DNA from: Bradyrhizobium sp. SZCCT0153
GTDB lineage: Bacteria; Pseudomonadota; Alphaproteobacteria; Rhizobiales; Xanthobacteraceae
NCBI RefSeq assembly: GCF_018129995.1
Contig: NZ_JAFCKS010000002.1
Span: 868,001 to 932,000, forward strand
Length of the DNA stretch: 64,000 nucleotides
Direction: 5' to 3'
Made by a program: the position numbers and the translations under genes. Shown here piece after piece: positions 32,325 through 41,380 of this stretch. The notes beneath the pieces were generated by a model, which did no database searches, was not told the origin of the DNA, and saw only the letters and a list, made by a program, of their open reading frames with translations. Each line of letters starts with the position of its first letter. Within the stretch, counting starts at the first letter, position 1.

Positions 32325-35231
32325 TCAGCTCTTTTTCCGCGGACCGCGCTCGGCCGGCGGTTCGCCGCCGCCCTCGGCTGCAGGCGGGGAGCTGGCCGGC
32401 TTGTCGCCGCCACCGCCGCCTTTGCGCGCGGACTCCTTGATGCCCTGCATGTCGCGGGCCTCCCGGATCAGGCCCGGCATCTTCGCGAGGCTGCCGCCCT
32501 CGACGCCGATGTCCGCCAGGAGCGAGTCGATCAGCGGCGCCTGCACGCGGTAGCGCAGGGCGGAATCGATTACCTCGTCGGTGGCGCTGCGGCCGCCGTT
32601 GCCGCCATGGCCGTTGCCGTTGAGGCCGTCGACCTGGAGGATACGGATGCCTTCGATCTTCTCCATCGGCTTGACGCTCTCGCGGACGATGCCCTCGATG
32701 CGGTCGAGCAGCTTGCGGCGGAACAGCGAGTAGCGCGCCTGGTCGGTAAGGACGTTCTCGGCTTCGTTCAGCATGCGCTGCGCTTCGGCCTCGACGGCGG
32801 CCCGGACGCGCTCGGCTTCCGCGGCGATGCGCGTTTCCTCGGCCTGCTTCTCGGCGAGCATCACCTCGACGGTCCTGCGCCGCTTGGCGATCTCGCTCTC
32901 GCGCGCGGTGATGACGCGCTCGGTCGCCTCTGTCGCCCGCATCCGTGCCTCCTCGGCCATCGCCTTGGCTGCGGATTCTTCCAGCGACTTCTGGTGGATG
33001 GCGATCGCCTTCTCCATCAGGACCGTCTCGACCTCCTTCTCGCGGTTGACCTCGAGCTTGCGCAGTTCGCGCTCGCGGCCGACGCGGGCTTCGTCGAGGC
33101 CGCGATCCGACGCAATGCGCGCGCGCTCGACCTCCTCGCGGGAGGCGATCTCGGCCTCCTGGAGCGATTGCACGCGGGCGACCTCGAGCTGCTCGATGGC
33201 GCGGCGGCGCTCGATCCGGGCGGCTTCGAGCGCCTGCTCGCGGGAGACGTCGGTGGTCTCGACCTCCTTGCGGGCGACGATCTCGGCCTGCTTGACCTGG
33301 CGATCGGCATCGATGCGCTCGGAACGCTTGGCCGAGAGGGCGATGACGCGCTCCTCGTCGGCGATCTCGATTGCCCGCTTCTGCTCGATGTTGAGCACTT
33401 CACGCTTCTTGGACGAGGTGATCCGTTCGGCTTCGAGGGCGAGATCAACGGTGATGCGCTGGCGCTCGATGGCGTCGCGCCGCTTCAGCTCGGCCGCCTC
33501 CAGCACGCCGGTGCGCTCGATCTCGAGCGAACGCGTGTCGCGCTCGGCCTGGATACGCTCGGCCGCAACCGCCTTCTCCTGCGCGATGCGGGCCGCCTCG
33601 ATCGCTTCGCGGGAGGCGATGTCGGCTTCCTCGACGGCACGGTTGCGAGCGATCTCCAGCGAGCGGACGCGCTCTTCCTGGGCAATGCGCGAAGCCTCGG
33701 TGGCCTCGCGCGCGGCGATGCCTGCCACCTCCAGCGACTGGTTGCGCTCGATCTCCAGCTGTCGCGTGCTCTGCTCGGCGGCGATGCGCTCCGCGGCAAG
33801 CATTCGCTCGCGGGCGATGCGGGCGGCCTCGACGGCGCGCTGCGCCTCGATCTCGGCCTCCTGGATGGTTCGGACCTGCTGGATCTCCAGGGCGCGGGTA
33901 CGCTCGTCGGAAGAGATGCGCTCGACGTTGACGATCATGGTCTGGGCGATCCGTGCCTTTTCGGTGGCCTCGCGCGCGGCGATCTCGGCCTCGTCGACGG
34001 CGCGGGTGCGCTCGATCTCGCGACGGCGCGTCTCCTCCTCATTGGCGATACGCGCATCGGTGACGACGCGGTCCTGCTGGATGCGGGCCTTCTCGATCGC
34101 CTCGCGGGCCGCGATCTCGGCTTCCTCGACGGTGCGCATCCGCTCGATCTCGCGCTGGCGGACCTCGCGCTCCGACGCAATCCGCGTCGTGTCGATCGAA
34201 CGCTGGTTGGCGATCCTGGTCTTCTCGATCTCCTCACGCGCCAGCAGCTCCTTCTCCTCGATGGTACGCGTGCGCTCGATCTCCTTCTGGCGGGTTTCCC
34301 GCTCGGAGGCGATGCGGGCTTCGGCGATCGCCTGCTCGTTGGCGATCCGCGAGCGTTCGATGGCTTCGCGCGCCGATATCTGGGCCTGCTCGGCCTCGGT
34401 CTCCCGCAGCGCGCGTTCGCGGGCCACTTCCGTGCGCTGCAGCGCACGGCGCATCTCGATGTCGCGTTCCTGCTCCAGCCTCGCGGTCTCGCTCTCGCGC
34501 TCGATGTCGAGCGCCTGCCGCTCGGCTTCGAGATTTCGGGTGCGGATCCTGATCATCGAATCCTGCTCGATATCGTTGCGCAGCTTCCGCTTGGCCTCGA
34601 TGTCCTCCATCAGCCGCGTCAGACCTTCGGCGTCGAAGCGGTTCGACGGGTTGAAGAATTCGAGATCGGTCTGGTCGAGGTCGGTGATCGCGACCGACTC
34701 GAGCTCAAGTCCATTCTGGGCGAGCGCCTCCGCCGCATTGGTCTTGACGCGCGCGACATAGTCGCCGCGCCGCTCGTGCATCTCCTCCAGCGTCATTTCC
34801 GATGCGACAGAGCGGATCGCGGAAATGAACTTGCCGGCCAGCAGCGCGTGCAACTGCTCCGGCTCCATGGTGCGGCGACCGAGCGTCGCGGCCGCGATCG
34901 AGACGGCTTCGCGGGTTGCCTGGACGCGGACGTAGAAGTCGGCCTCGATGTCGACGCGCATGCGGTCGCGGGTGATGACCGCATCCTGCCTGGAACGCAC
35001 GATGCCCATCGGCAGCACGTTCATGTTGACGGGCGTGTAGTCGTGGATGAAGGGCAGCACGAAGGCACCGCCGTTGATCACCACGCGCTCGCCGAGGAAG
35101 CCGGTCCGGACGAACGATACCTCCTTGGAGGAGCGGTGGTAGAGCCAGTTGACGATGTAGACGCCAACCACGATGACGATGATCGCGACGATCAGCCAGA
35201 GGATGAGCTCGCCGACCAGGATCCCTGACAT
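32325..35231 (-). CDS. giant flotillin-like SPFH protein with hendecad coiled-coil stalk
   Basis: A 968-residue flotillin (YqiK/FloT group). Residues 7-30 form a membrane helix; 35 to about 230 an SPFH domain (FVRTGFLGERVVINGGAFVL, ADFYVRVQATREAV). From about 240 to 830 the chain is a highly charged coiled coil, with EIER-starting units of 44 residues beginning at 317, 361, 405, 449, 493, 526, 570 and 614; one unit is 33 residues. All are multiples of 11. Residues 880-935 resemble flotillin C-termini (DEVIDSALRYRVQAPLIDSL), followed by a Gly/Pro/Lys tail. Ordinary flotillins have about 450-680 residues. GAGGGAGAG precedes ATG 35231. It could scaffold the transporter and hydroxylase at the membrane. 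Confidence 0.88.
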   Translation of the reverse strand: MSGILVGELILWLIVAIIVIVVGVYIVNWLYHRSSKEVSFVRTGFLGERVVINGGAFVLPFIHDYTPVNMNVLPMGIVRSRQDAVITRDRMRVDIEADFYVRVQATREAVSIAAATLGRRTMEPEQLHALLAGKFISAIRSVASEMTLEEMHERRGDYVARVKTNAAEALAQNGLELESVAITDLDQTDLEFFNPSNRFDAEGLTRLMEDIEAKRKLRNDIEQDSMIRIRTRNLEAERQALDIERESETARLEQERDIEMRRALQRTEVARERALRETEAEQAQISAREAIERSRIANEQAIAEARIASERETRQKEIERTRTIEEKELLAREEIEKTRIANQRSIDTTRIASEREVRQREIERMRTVEEAEIAAREAIEKARIQQDRVVTDARIANEEETRRREIERTRAVDEAEIAAREATEKARIAQTMIVNVERISSDERTRALEIQQVRTIQEAEIEAQRAVEAARIARERMLAAERIAAEQSTRQLEIERNQSLEVAGIAAREATEASRIAQEERVRSLEIARNRAVEEADIASREAIEAARIAQEKAVAAERIQAERDTRSLEIERTGVLEAAELKRRDAIERQRITVDLALEAERITSSKKREVLNIEQKRAIEIADEERVIALSAKRSERIDADRQVKQAEIVARKEVETTDVSREQALEAARIERRRAIEQLEVARVQSLQEAEIASREEVERARIASDRGLDEARVGRERELRKLEVNREKEVETVLMEKAIAIHQKSLEESAAKAMAEEARMRATEATERVITARESEIAKRRRTVEVMLAEKQAEETRIAAEAERVRAAVEAEAQRMLNEAENVLTDQARYSLFRRKLLDRIEGIVRESVKPMEKIEGIRILQVDGLNGNGHGGNGGRSATDEVIDSALRYRVQAPLIDSLLADIGVEGGSLAKMPGLIREARDMQGIKESARKGGGGGDKPASSPPAAEGGGEPPAERGPRKKS
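33261..34415 (-). repeat. tandem 132-bp (44-codon) repeats inside the flotillin gene
   Basis: Eight or nine degenerate units encode the stalk, each starting around E-I-E-R and containing AREAIE-x-ARIA and an R-I-A-x-E-R-x-T-R-like end. One unit is shortened by exactly 33 bases (11 codons). Similarity is clearest in protein; the DNA has diverged, so this is an old expansion and not a recent tandem array. Confidence 0.8.
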
Positions 35232-35257
35232 GTTTCTCTCCCTCAACCGTTCCGGCG

Positions 35258-36091
35258 TTATCGCGCGCCGATCGCCTTGAATTTGCGTACCTGGTCCGTC
35301 AGAGCCCGCTCGACCGGCAGCCGCTCCATCGAGGAGGCGCCGTAGAAGCCGTGGCAGTAGCGGGTGTTCTTCATGATGAAGTCGGCATCCTCGGGATCCG
35401 CGATCGGCCCGCCATGGGCGAGCACCAGAATATCGGGATTGACGCTGAGCGCGGCCGAAGCCCAGGTGTCGATGCGCGCCGGACAGTCCTTCAGCTTTGG
35501 TGCGGTCTGCGCGCCGATCGTGCCGCCGGTCGTGAGCCCGAGGTGGCAGACGATGATATCGGCGCCGGCGATCGCCATCGCGGCGGCTTCCTTCTCGCTG
35601 AAAACGTAGGGCGTCGTCAGCAGATCCTTCTCGCGCGCCTTGGCGATCATGTCGATCTCAAGCGCGTAGGACATGCCGGTCTCTTCGAGATTGGCGCGGA
35701 AGACGCCGTCGATCAGCCCGACGGTCGGAAAATTCTGCACGCCCGCAAAGCCGAGCGTCTTCAACTGGTCAAGGAAGACGTCCATGTCGCGGAACGGGTC
35801 GGTGCCATTGACGCCGGCGAGCACCGGTGTCTTGCTGACCACGGGCAGAACTTCGCCGGCCATCTCCAGCACGATGGCGTTGGCGTCGCCATAGGGCATC
35901 AGTCCTGCAAGCGAGCCGCGCCCCGCCATGCGGTAGCGGCCGGAATTGTAGATGACGATGAGATCAACGCCGCCGGCCTCTTCGCATTTGGCTGACAGGC
36001 CGGTGCCAGCGCCGCCGCCGACGATAGGCTCGCCGCGCTTCGCCATCTCGCGAAACCGCCTCAGGAGTGCTGCGCGTTCAAACCGGGCCAT
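35258..36091 (-). CDS. PEP-hydrolase/TIM-barrel protein that partners Tm-1-like domains
   Basis: A 277-residue TIM barrel of the phosphoenolpyruvate-hydrolase-like family (PF09370). Conserved stretches are [20 protein letters not shown] (phosphate or ligand loop near 20-40), [29 protein letters not shown] and [12 protein letters not shown]. In the plant Tm-1 protein a domain of this kind follows the UPF0261 domain in the same chain; here the upstream gene encodes that domain, 3 bases away. Enzymatic function is not established for these bacterial proteins. Confidence 0.87.
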   Translation of the reverse strand: MARFERAALLRRFREMAKRGEPIVGGGAGTGLSAKCEEAGGVDLIVIYNSGRYRMAGRGSLAGLMPYGDANAIVLEMAGEVLPVVSKTPVLAGVNGTDPFRDMDVFLDQLKTLGFAGVQNFPTVGLIDGVFRANLEETGMSYALEIDMIAKAREKDLLTTPYVFSEKEAAAMAIAGADIIVCHLGLTTGGTIGAQTAPKLKDCPARIDTWASAALSVNPDILVLAHGGPIADPEDADFIMKNTRYCHGFYGASSMERLPVERALTDQVRKFKAIGAR

Positions 36092-36094
36092 CGG

Positions 36095-38311
36095 TCACCT
36101 CGCTAGTCTCCGGCGCACCCCGGAGCGGCCGAACAGCGTTCGGAAAGCGCTCACGACGATCGAGGCGAACTCGGGATCGTTGATGTTTTGCTTGACGCGG
36201 ATGAGCTGGCGGTTGCCGGTCTGCCGCACCGTGCGCTCCAGCGCGCGGAAGAGTGCGGCGTCGGCCTCTGGATCCCAGAACGGCTGGCCGCGGGCATCGA
36301 GTGCAGAGACGCCGCCCTCGGGCAGGAAGAAGCGCACCGGCCCGTCCATCTGGTTGAGCCGCTCGCCGATCCAGCGGCCCATGCGCTCGTTCTCCTCTGC
36401 GGTGGTGCGCATCAGCGTCACCTGCGGATTGTGGACGTGGAACTTTCGCGTGCGGTAATGTTCGGGAATGGTGTCCGGCGCGCCGAAATTGACCATGTCG
36501 AGCGCGCCGACCGAGCCGACATAGGGCACGCGGGTGCGGATGATCGCACTGAGGCGATCGTCCGTCGCCGGAAACACGCCGCCCATCAGGAGGTCGCAGA
36601 TCTCGGTTGTCGTAACATCGACGACGCCTGCGAGTTGGCCGGACTCGACGAGCTTCTCCATCGCGCGGCCGCCGACGCCGGTGGCGTGAAACACGAGGCA
36701 TTCGAAGTCCCCGCCCAAATCGCCCGCAATCTTCTGGACGGCCGGCGTCGTCACGCCGAACATGGTGATGCCGACGGCAGGCAGTCCGGTGCTGGCCGCC
36801 CGCTCCCTGGCCTCGCGCTGATCGAGGCGCGCCCTGACCATGCCCGCGATCGCGTTGGCACCGTTCGACAGCACTGCGCGCGAAATCGAGTTGAGCCCCT
36901 GAACGTCGGTGACCGAGTGCATCATGGTGATGTCGGCAGGACCGACATAGGGCCCGACATCGCCGGAGGCGACGGATGAAATGATCAGCTTGGGCACGCC
37001 GACGGGCAGGGTACGCATGCCCGGTGCAACCAGTGATGCTGCGCCAGATCCGCCCGCCGAAATCACGCCTGCGATGCTACCCTGGCGCCGCAGCCAGTTG
37101 GCGAACGCTTCCGCCATTGCCGTGACCGCGACGCCCCGATCTGGCACGAACACGGCCGATCCGCCGCGGCCGTGGTTGAGCGCGATTTCCTGCGCGGAGA
37201 CGTCGCAGCTTGCCTGCTTGCCGCTGGTGGAGACGTCGACCAGCCGCGTGCGCAGCCCGGTGGCGGCGATGATGTCGCGGACGAAGCGCAGCTCGGTGCC
37301 CTTGGTGTCGAGCGTGCCGACGACCAGGACGACCGGCGGCCCTGACGACGGGGACGTCGTCGGCTCGAGCCTGCGCCGCGCCGTCTCGTCGAAGCGCGCA
37401 ACCTGCGTCGAAAGCGTGCGTGCGGCCGCTTCGATCCGTGCGATCGGTGCGGGTTGGGACCAGCGTGTCGGCGGCGTCGGGTTGGAGATGTAGATCCGGA
37501 TCGGGCCGCTCGGTCGGGTGGCCTGCGGCGTCGGATTCGCCTCGGCGCCTGCCGCCGGCACGTCGAGATCTGGCGTAAGCTCGGCATGCAAGCCGACGCC
37601 GAGCAGACGCTGCTGCAGCTCGCGGTCGGCGGCCAGCCGCGCCGACTCGATGATGCGATTGATGCGGCCGTTGACCATGATTGCGACGTTGCGCGAGACC
37701 GCGGTGGCGACACCGATGTTCTGCTCGATCACGAGCACGGCCATGTCGCCGTCCTCGCCGAGCCGCAGCAGCATCTCCTCGACCTGGGCGACGATGACGG
37801 GCGCGAGCCCTTCGGTCGGTTCGTCCATGATCAGGAGTTGCGGATTTGTCAGCAGGGCGCGCGAGATCGCGAGCATCTGCTGCTCGCCGCCGGAGAGCTG
37901 GCCGCCGCCATGGCTCTTGCGTTCGGCCAGCCGCGGAAATGTGTCGTAGATGCGCTCGACGGTCCAGGCGCCGGATCGCATTCCGCCGGCGAGCCGCAGG
38001 TGCTCGTCGACGGTGAGCGAGCGCCAGAGTCGGCGGCCCTGCGGCACATAGCCGACGCCAAGCCGGGCGATTTGCGCCGGTGGCCGCCGCGTGATGTCCT
38101 CGCCGCGAACGCGGATCGAGCCACCGCTCACGGGCACAAGGCCCATGATGGCCTTGCACAGCGTGGTCTTGCCCATGCCATTTCGGCCGACGACGGAGAA
38201 CACGCCGGCATCGAGCGAGAGGTCGACGCCCTGCAGCGCGTGCGAGTGGCCGTAATAGACGTCGAGGCCCCGGACCTCGAGGGCTGCGGCGCTGCGGCGG
38301 GCCTCATTCAT
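36095..38311 (-). CDS. LivF-type ATPase fused to a Tm-1-like (UPF0261) domain
   Basis: A 738-residue fusion. Residues 1 to about 245 form a Liv ATPase: Walker A GRNGMGKTT (42-50), signature QLSGGEQQM (138-146), Walker B LLIMDEPTEGL (159-169), VLVIEQNI. After a linker rich in Pro and Thr (250-325), residues 326-738 form a UPF0261/Tm-1-like ATP-binding domain (VLVVGTLDTKGTELRFVRD, SAGGSGAASL, VFHATGVGGRAMEKL, HNPQVTLMRTT). Thus a transporter motor carries the nucleotide-binding half of a Tm-1-type protein, and its TIM-barrel half is encoded next. It overlaps livG by eight bases. The link suggests uptake coupled to processing or sensing of the imported compound. Confidence 0.9.
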   Translation of the reverse strand: MNEARRSAAALEVRGLDVYYGHSHALQGVDLSLDAGVFSVVGRNGMGKTTLCKAIMGLVPVSGGSIRVRGEDITRRPPAQIARLGVGYVPQGRRLWRSLTVDEHLRLAGGMRSGAWTVERIYDTFPRLAERKSHGGGQLSGGEQQMLAISRALLTNPQLLIMDEPTEGLAPVIVAQVEEMLLRLGEDGDMAVLVIEQNIGVATAVSRNVAIMVNGRINRIIESARLAADRELQQRLLGVGLHAELTPDLDVPAAGAEANPTPQATRPSGPIRIYISNPTPPTRWSQPAPIARIEAAARTLSTQVARFDETARRRLEPTTSPSSGPPVVLVVGTLDTKGTELRFVRDIIAATGLRTRLVDVSTSGKQASCDVSAQEIALNHGRGGSAVFVPDRGVAVTAMAEAFANWLRRQGSIAGVISAGGSGAASLVAPGMRTLPVGVPKLIISSVASGDVGPYVGPADITMMHSVTDVQGLNSISRAVLSNGANAIAGMVRARLDQREARERAASTGLPAVGITMFGVTTPAVQKIAGDLGGDFECLVFHATGVGGRAMEKLVESGQLAGVVDVTTTEICDLLMGGVFPATDDRLSAIIRTRVPYVGSVGALDMVNFGAPDTIPEHYRTRKFHVHNPQVTLMRTTAEENERMGRWIGERLNQMDGPVRFFLPEGGVSALDARGQPFWDPEADAALFRALERTVRQTGNRQLIRVKQNINDPEFASIVVSAFRTLFGRSGVRRRLAR

Positions 38312-39086
38312 GGCCGCCTCCGAGATAGAGTTCCTGCACCTCGGGATCGGACTGGATCTCCTGCGGCAGGCCTTCCTTGAAGATGCGGCCGTTGTGCATC
38401 ATCGTGACGCTCTCGACGACGCGCAACGCCACGTCCATGTCGTGCTCGATGATGATGTAGCCGATATGTGCCGGCAGCGAGGTCAGGATCTCGACCAGCT
38501 CGGCGCGCTCGGTCGGCGAGAGCCCGGCGGCCGGCTCGTCGAACAGCACGAAGCGTGGCGCTCCGGCAAGGGCCAGCGCGATCTCGAGCTGACGCTGCTG
38601 GCCGTGCGCGAGCTCGGCGACGCGCTGGTCCTTGACCGCAGCCAGATGCACGGCGTGCACCAGACTGTCGGCTGCGTGCATCAGTGCGTCGTTCTGGCCG
38701 GGACGCAGGAACGAGAACCGTCCGCGCGAGACGCCGCGGCAGGCGAGGTAGACGTTGTCCTGCACGGTGAGGCCGGGAAACAGGGCGGAGATCTGATAGG
38801 TGCGCCGCAGCCCGCGCCGGATGCGCTCATAGGGCGGGAAGTGCGTGACGTCCTCCCCGAAGAATCGGATGGTGCCGGACGAGGGCGGGAAATCGCCGGT
38901 GATGCAATTGAACAGCGTGGTCTTGCCCGCGCCATTGGAGCCGAGCACGGCCCGGCGCTCACCGGGGCGCACCGTGATGGTGACATCGGTCAACGCCGCA
39001 AGCGCGCCGAACAGCCGCGTCACGCCGCGAAGTTCCAGCGCTGCACCGGCACCGACGGCGGAGAGGCGTTGCGCGACGCTATCCAT
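38304..39086 (-). CDS. livG: Liv-type ABC transporter ATPase (LivG)
   Basis: A 260-residue ATPase with Walker A GSNGAGKTTL (about residues 48-57), the LivG-type insert GEDVTHFPPYERIRRGLRRT, signature LAHGQQRQLEIAL, Walker B FVLFDEPAAGLSP and IIIEHDMDVALRV. The signature LAHGQQR deviates from LSGGQ in the usual LivG way. The ATG at 39086 overlaps the end of livM by eight bases; longer upstream frame is discarded. Confidence 0.92.
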   Translation of the reverse strand: MDSVAQRLSAVGAGAALELRGVTRLFGALAALTDVTITVRPGERRAVLGSNGAGKTTLFNCITGDFPPSSGTIRFFGEDVTHFPPYERIRRGLRRTYQISALFPGLTVQDNVYLACRGVSRGRFSFLRPGQNDALMHAADSLVHAVHLAAVKDQRVAELAHGQQRQLEIALALAGAPRFVLFDEPAAGLSPTERAELVEILTSLPAHIGYIIIEHDMDVALRVVESVTMMHNGRIFKEGLPQEIQSDPEVQELYLGGGHE

Positions 39087-40167
39087 GACCGTGTCCTCCG
39101 GCCGGCCGGTTTGCGGTCGGACGCCGGCCCTGGCACCAGCGCTGCCAGAGGCCGATGACGCCGTCCGACGACCAGAACACGATGGCGAGGAAGCCAAGCC
39201 CGATCAGCAGGCGGAAACGGTTGCCGTCGAGCCCGATCTTGACCAGGAAGTCGAGCGCGAAGGTGCGCAGCAGGACGAAGACCAGCGCGCCGATATAGGG
39301 ACCGATCGGCCGCGTGATGCCGCCGACGACGGCGATGATGAGGACGTCGATGCACGCGCCGACACTGACCGAGCCTGGCGAGATCTGGCGGTAGTTCCAG
39401 ACCTGGAGCACGCCGGCGAGGCCCGCGATGAAGGATGCCACCGCATAGGCCGCGACGCGGTGCGCATTGACGTTGAAGCCAAGCGCGGCCATGCGGCGCG
39501 GATTGTCGCGCACGCCCTGAAGCGCCAGGCCGAACGGGGCCCGCGAGATGTAGTCGACGGCGAAGTAGCACAGCGCGGCGACCGCGAGCACGATATAGTA
39601 GAACGGGATATCCGAGCGCCAGTTGACGCCCCAGAAGTGCGGCGTGGCGACGGTGTTGATGCCGGTGTGGCCGTTGAAGATCGCCCAGTTCTGGTTGGTG
39701 AAGTAATAGAACGCCGCGCCGATCGCGAGCGTGATCATGATGGTGTAGATGCCCTCGGTGCGCACCGCGAGCGCGCCGCCGAGCGTGCCGAAGATGGTCG
39801 CGAGCGCGAGTGCCATCGGGACGGCGAGCCACCACGGCCAGCCCAGGCTGATATTGGCGTTGCCGCTGACGCCGAACACCGCGACCATGTAGGCGGCAAA
39901 GCCCGCGATGGTGAGCTGCATCAGGCTGACCATGCCGCCATAGCCGGCCAGGAACATGAGGCTGAGCGCGATGGTGCCGAGGATCAGCGTCGTCGCAAAG
40001 ATCTCGATCAGGAAGAAGCCGTTGGCGATCAGCGGCATGATCAGGAGGATGACCGCCACGACCCAGGCCGCGGGATTGTTGATGTCGGGCCACCCTCGCA
40101 CGGCGGGCCGCTGGCCCGTGGAGGCGGGCTTGTGAATCTGGACGCGGGCGTCATGGGTGACGGACAT
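39079..40167 (-). CDS. livM: Liv-type ABC transporter permease (LivM)
   Basis: A 362-residue permease with many membrane helices, the LivM segments GYGGMVSLMQLTIAGFAAYM and the coupling loop RAPFGLALQGVRDNPRRMAA, followed by GGITRPIGPYIGA. The ATG at 40167 stands one base after the livH stop codon, with GAGG inside the end of livH; an in-frame ATG five codons earlier lies within livH and is less likely. The C-terminus ends in a His/Gly-rich tail. Confidence 0.92.
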   Translation of the reverse strand: MSVTHDARVQIHKPASTGQRPAVRGWPDINNPAAWVVAVILLIMPLIANGFFLIEIFATTLILGTIALSLMFLAGYGGMVSLMQLTIAGFAAYMVAVFGVSGNANISLGWPWWLAVPMALALATIFGTLGGALAVRTEGIYTIMITLAIGAAFYYFTNQNWAIFNGHTGINTVATPHFWGVNWRSDIPFYYIVLAVAALCYFAVDYISRAPFGLALQGVRDNPRRMAALGFNVNAHRVAAYAVASFIAGLAGVLQVWNYRQISPGSVSVGACIDVLIIAVVGGITRPIGPYIGALVFVLLRTFALDFLVKIGLDGNRFRLLIGLGFLAIVFWSSDGVIGLWQRWCQGRRPTANRPAGGHGHG

Positions 40168-40168
40168 G

Positions 40169-41179
40169 TCAGCGCCTCGCAAGCAGGCCCTGCGGCCGAA
40201 GCGCCAGCACCAGCACCATGATCAGGAATGTCACGACGATGGCGTAGGTCGGGATGTAGACCGAGCCGAGCTGCTCGGCGAGGCCGATGATCAGCGCGCC
40301 GAGCGCGGCGCCGGGAATCGAGCCCATGCCGCCCACGATCACGACCACGAGCGAGGCGAGCAGGAAGCGGATGTCCTCGCCGGGCGAGAGGGACTGAAAA
40401 GTGCCGCCGACGACGCCGGCGATGCCGGCAAGCCCTGCGCCGAGCGCGAACACGAGCACGAAGACGATCTGGATGCGTACGCCGGTTGCGGCGAGGATGT
40501 CGCGGTCGTCGACGCCGGCGCGGATGATCATCCCGATCCGGGTGCGGTTGAGCGCGAGCCACATCGCGATGCCGATAATGACGGAAGCCAGGAAGATCAC
40601 GAGCCGCACCAGCGGATAGCGCAGGTACACTGGCTCGCCCGAGGATTTCACCGCGGTGATCAGCGGCAGCTCGATCGGGCCGATCAGCCAGTTCGGGGTC
40701 TGAATCTGGTAGAAGTCGCCGCCGCAGGCCCACAGCATCAGATCGGCGAACACGATCGAGAGCCCGATGGTCACCATGGTCTGGCGCAGATCCTGGCCCT
40801 CCATGCGGCGGAAGACGAGAACCTGGAGCAGGACGCCAACCAGTGCAGTCATGAAGAAGGCGACGATGAACGAAAGGATCCAGGAGCCGGTCGAGGCGCT
40901 GATGGCATAGCCGACATAGCCGCCGAACAGATAGAGCGAGCCGTGCGCGAGGTTGACGTTGCGCATCAGGCCGAAGATCAGCGTAAAGCCGCTGGCCACG
41001 AGAAAATACAGACCGCCAAGCGTGATGCCGTTGAAGAGCGCATTGAGGAAGACCCGCTTGCGGCCGATTGTCTCTTCCAGTGCCGGCGGCCACACCGCGA
41101 AGATGAGCCAAAGCGCCACGGCGACAGCGATGATGACGATCAGCGCCCAGGCGGGATGGCGCTCGACAAAGCGGGTCAT
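40169..41179 (-). CDS. livH: Liv-type ABC transporter permease (LivH)
   Basis: A 336-residue permease with hydrophobic helices, the LivH N-terminal motif FNGITLGGLYFLVASGFTLIFGLMR (split here for length: FNGITLGGLYFL then VASGFTLIFGL), the coupling loop RTRIGMIIRAGVDDRDILAA and VVVIVGGMGSIPGAALGALI. It is the first gene of the long leftward operon, preceded by 201 bases that contain a hairpin. Its own binding protein is probably the one encoded at 42338. Confidence 0.92.
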   Translation of the reverse strand: MTRFVERHPAWALIVIIAVAVALWLIFAVWPPALEETIGRKRVFLNALFNGITLGGLYFLVASGFTLIFGLMRNVNLAHGSLYLFGGYVGYAISASTGSWILSFIVAFFMTALVGVLLQVLVFRRMEGQDLRQTMVTIGLSIVFADLMLWACGGDFYQIQTPNWLIGPIELPLITAVKSSGEPVYLRYPLVRLVIFLASVIIGIAMWLALNRTRIGMIIRAGVDDRDILAATGVRIQIVFVLVFALGAGLAGIAGVVGGTFQSLSPGEDIRFLLASLVVVIVGGMGSIPGAALGALIIGLAEQLGSVYIPTYAIVVTFLIMVLVLALRPQGLLARR

Positions 41180-41209
41180 GATTGCCGCTCCGTCTTAACG
41201 TCACTCCAA

Positions 41210-41235
41210 CTCTCGCCCCAAAAGCAGGGCGAGGG
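41210..41235 (-). promoter_or_regulatory. 9-bp hairpin in the leader upstream of livH
   Basis: CTCTCGCCC and GGGCGAGGG form a stem with one G-T pair and an 8-base loop, about 30 bases before livH and about 145 bases after the AraC gene. It could end AraC transcription or shape the livH leader; no T-run is present. The 201-base gap (41180-41380) holds no gene. Confidence 0.3.
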
Positions 41236-41380
41236 AGCACGCAGACCGTCACCGGCCGCAAGCCCTGCCATGAACGTGCGCTCCCTATCGAGCGCGATCC
41301 TCTTTTCGGGACCGCGTTCCGCACATCCTAATGAGACTGCAAGGGAGGTGCTTGATCGACAGTATCTTTTCGCGCGCCCC

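Noticed and set aside
32607..35228. An uninterrupted open frame of 873 codons on the strand opposite the flotillin gene
   Set aside because: It mirrors the repeat structure of the flotillin, has no family resemblance, and long antisense frames are expected in GC-rich DNA with strong codon bias. The same applies to antisense frames at 4265-6169, 16986-19397 and 27712-30171.
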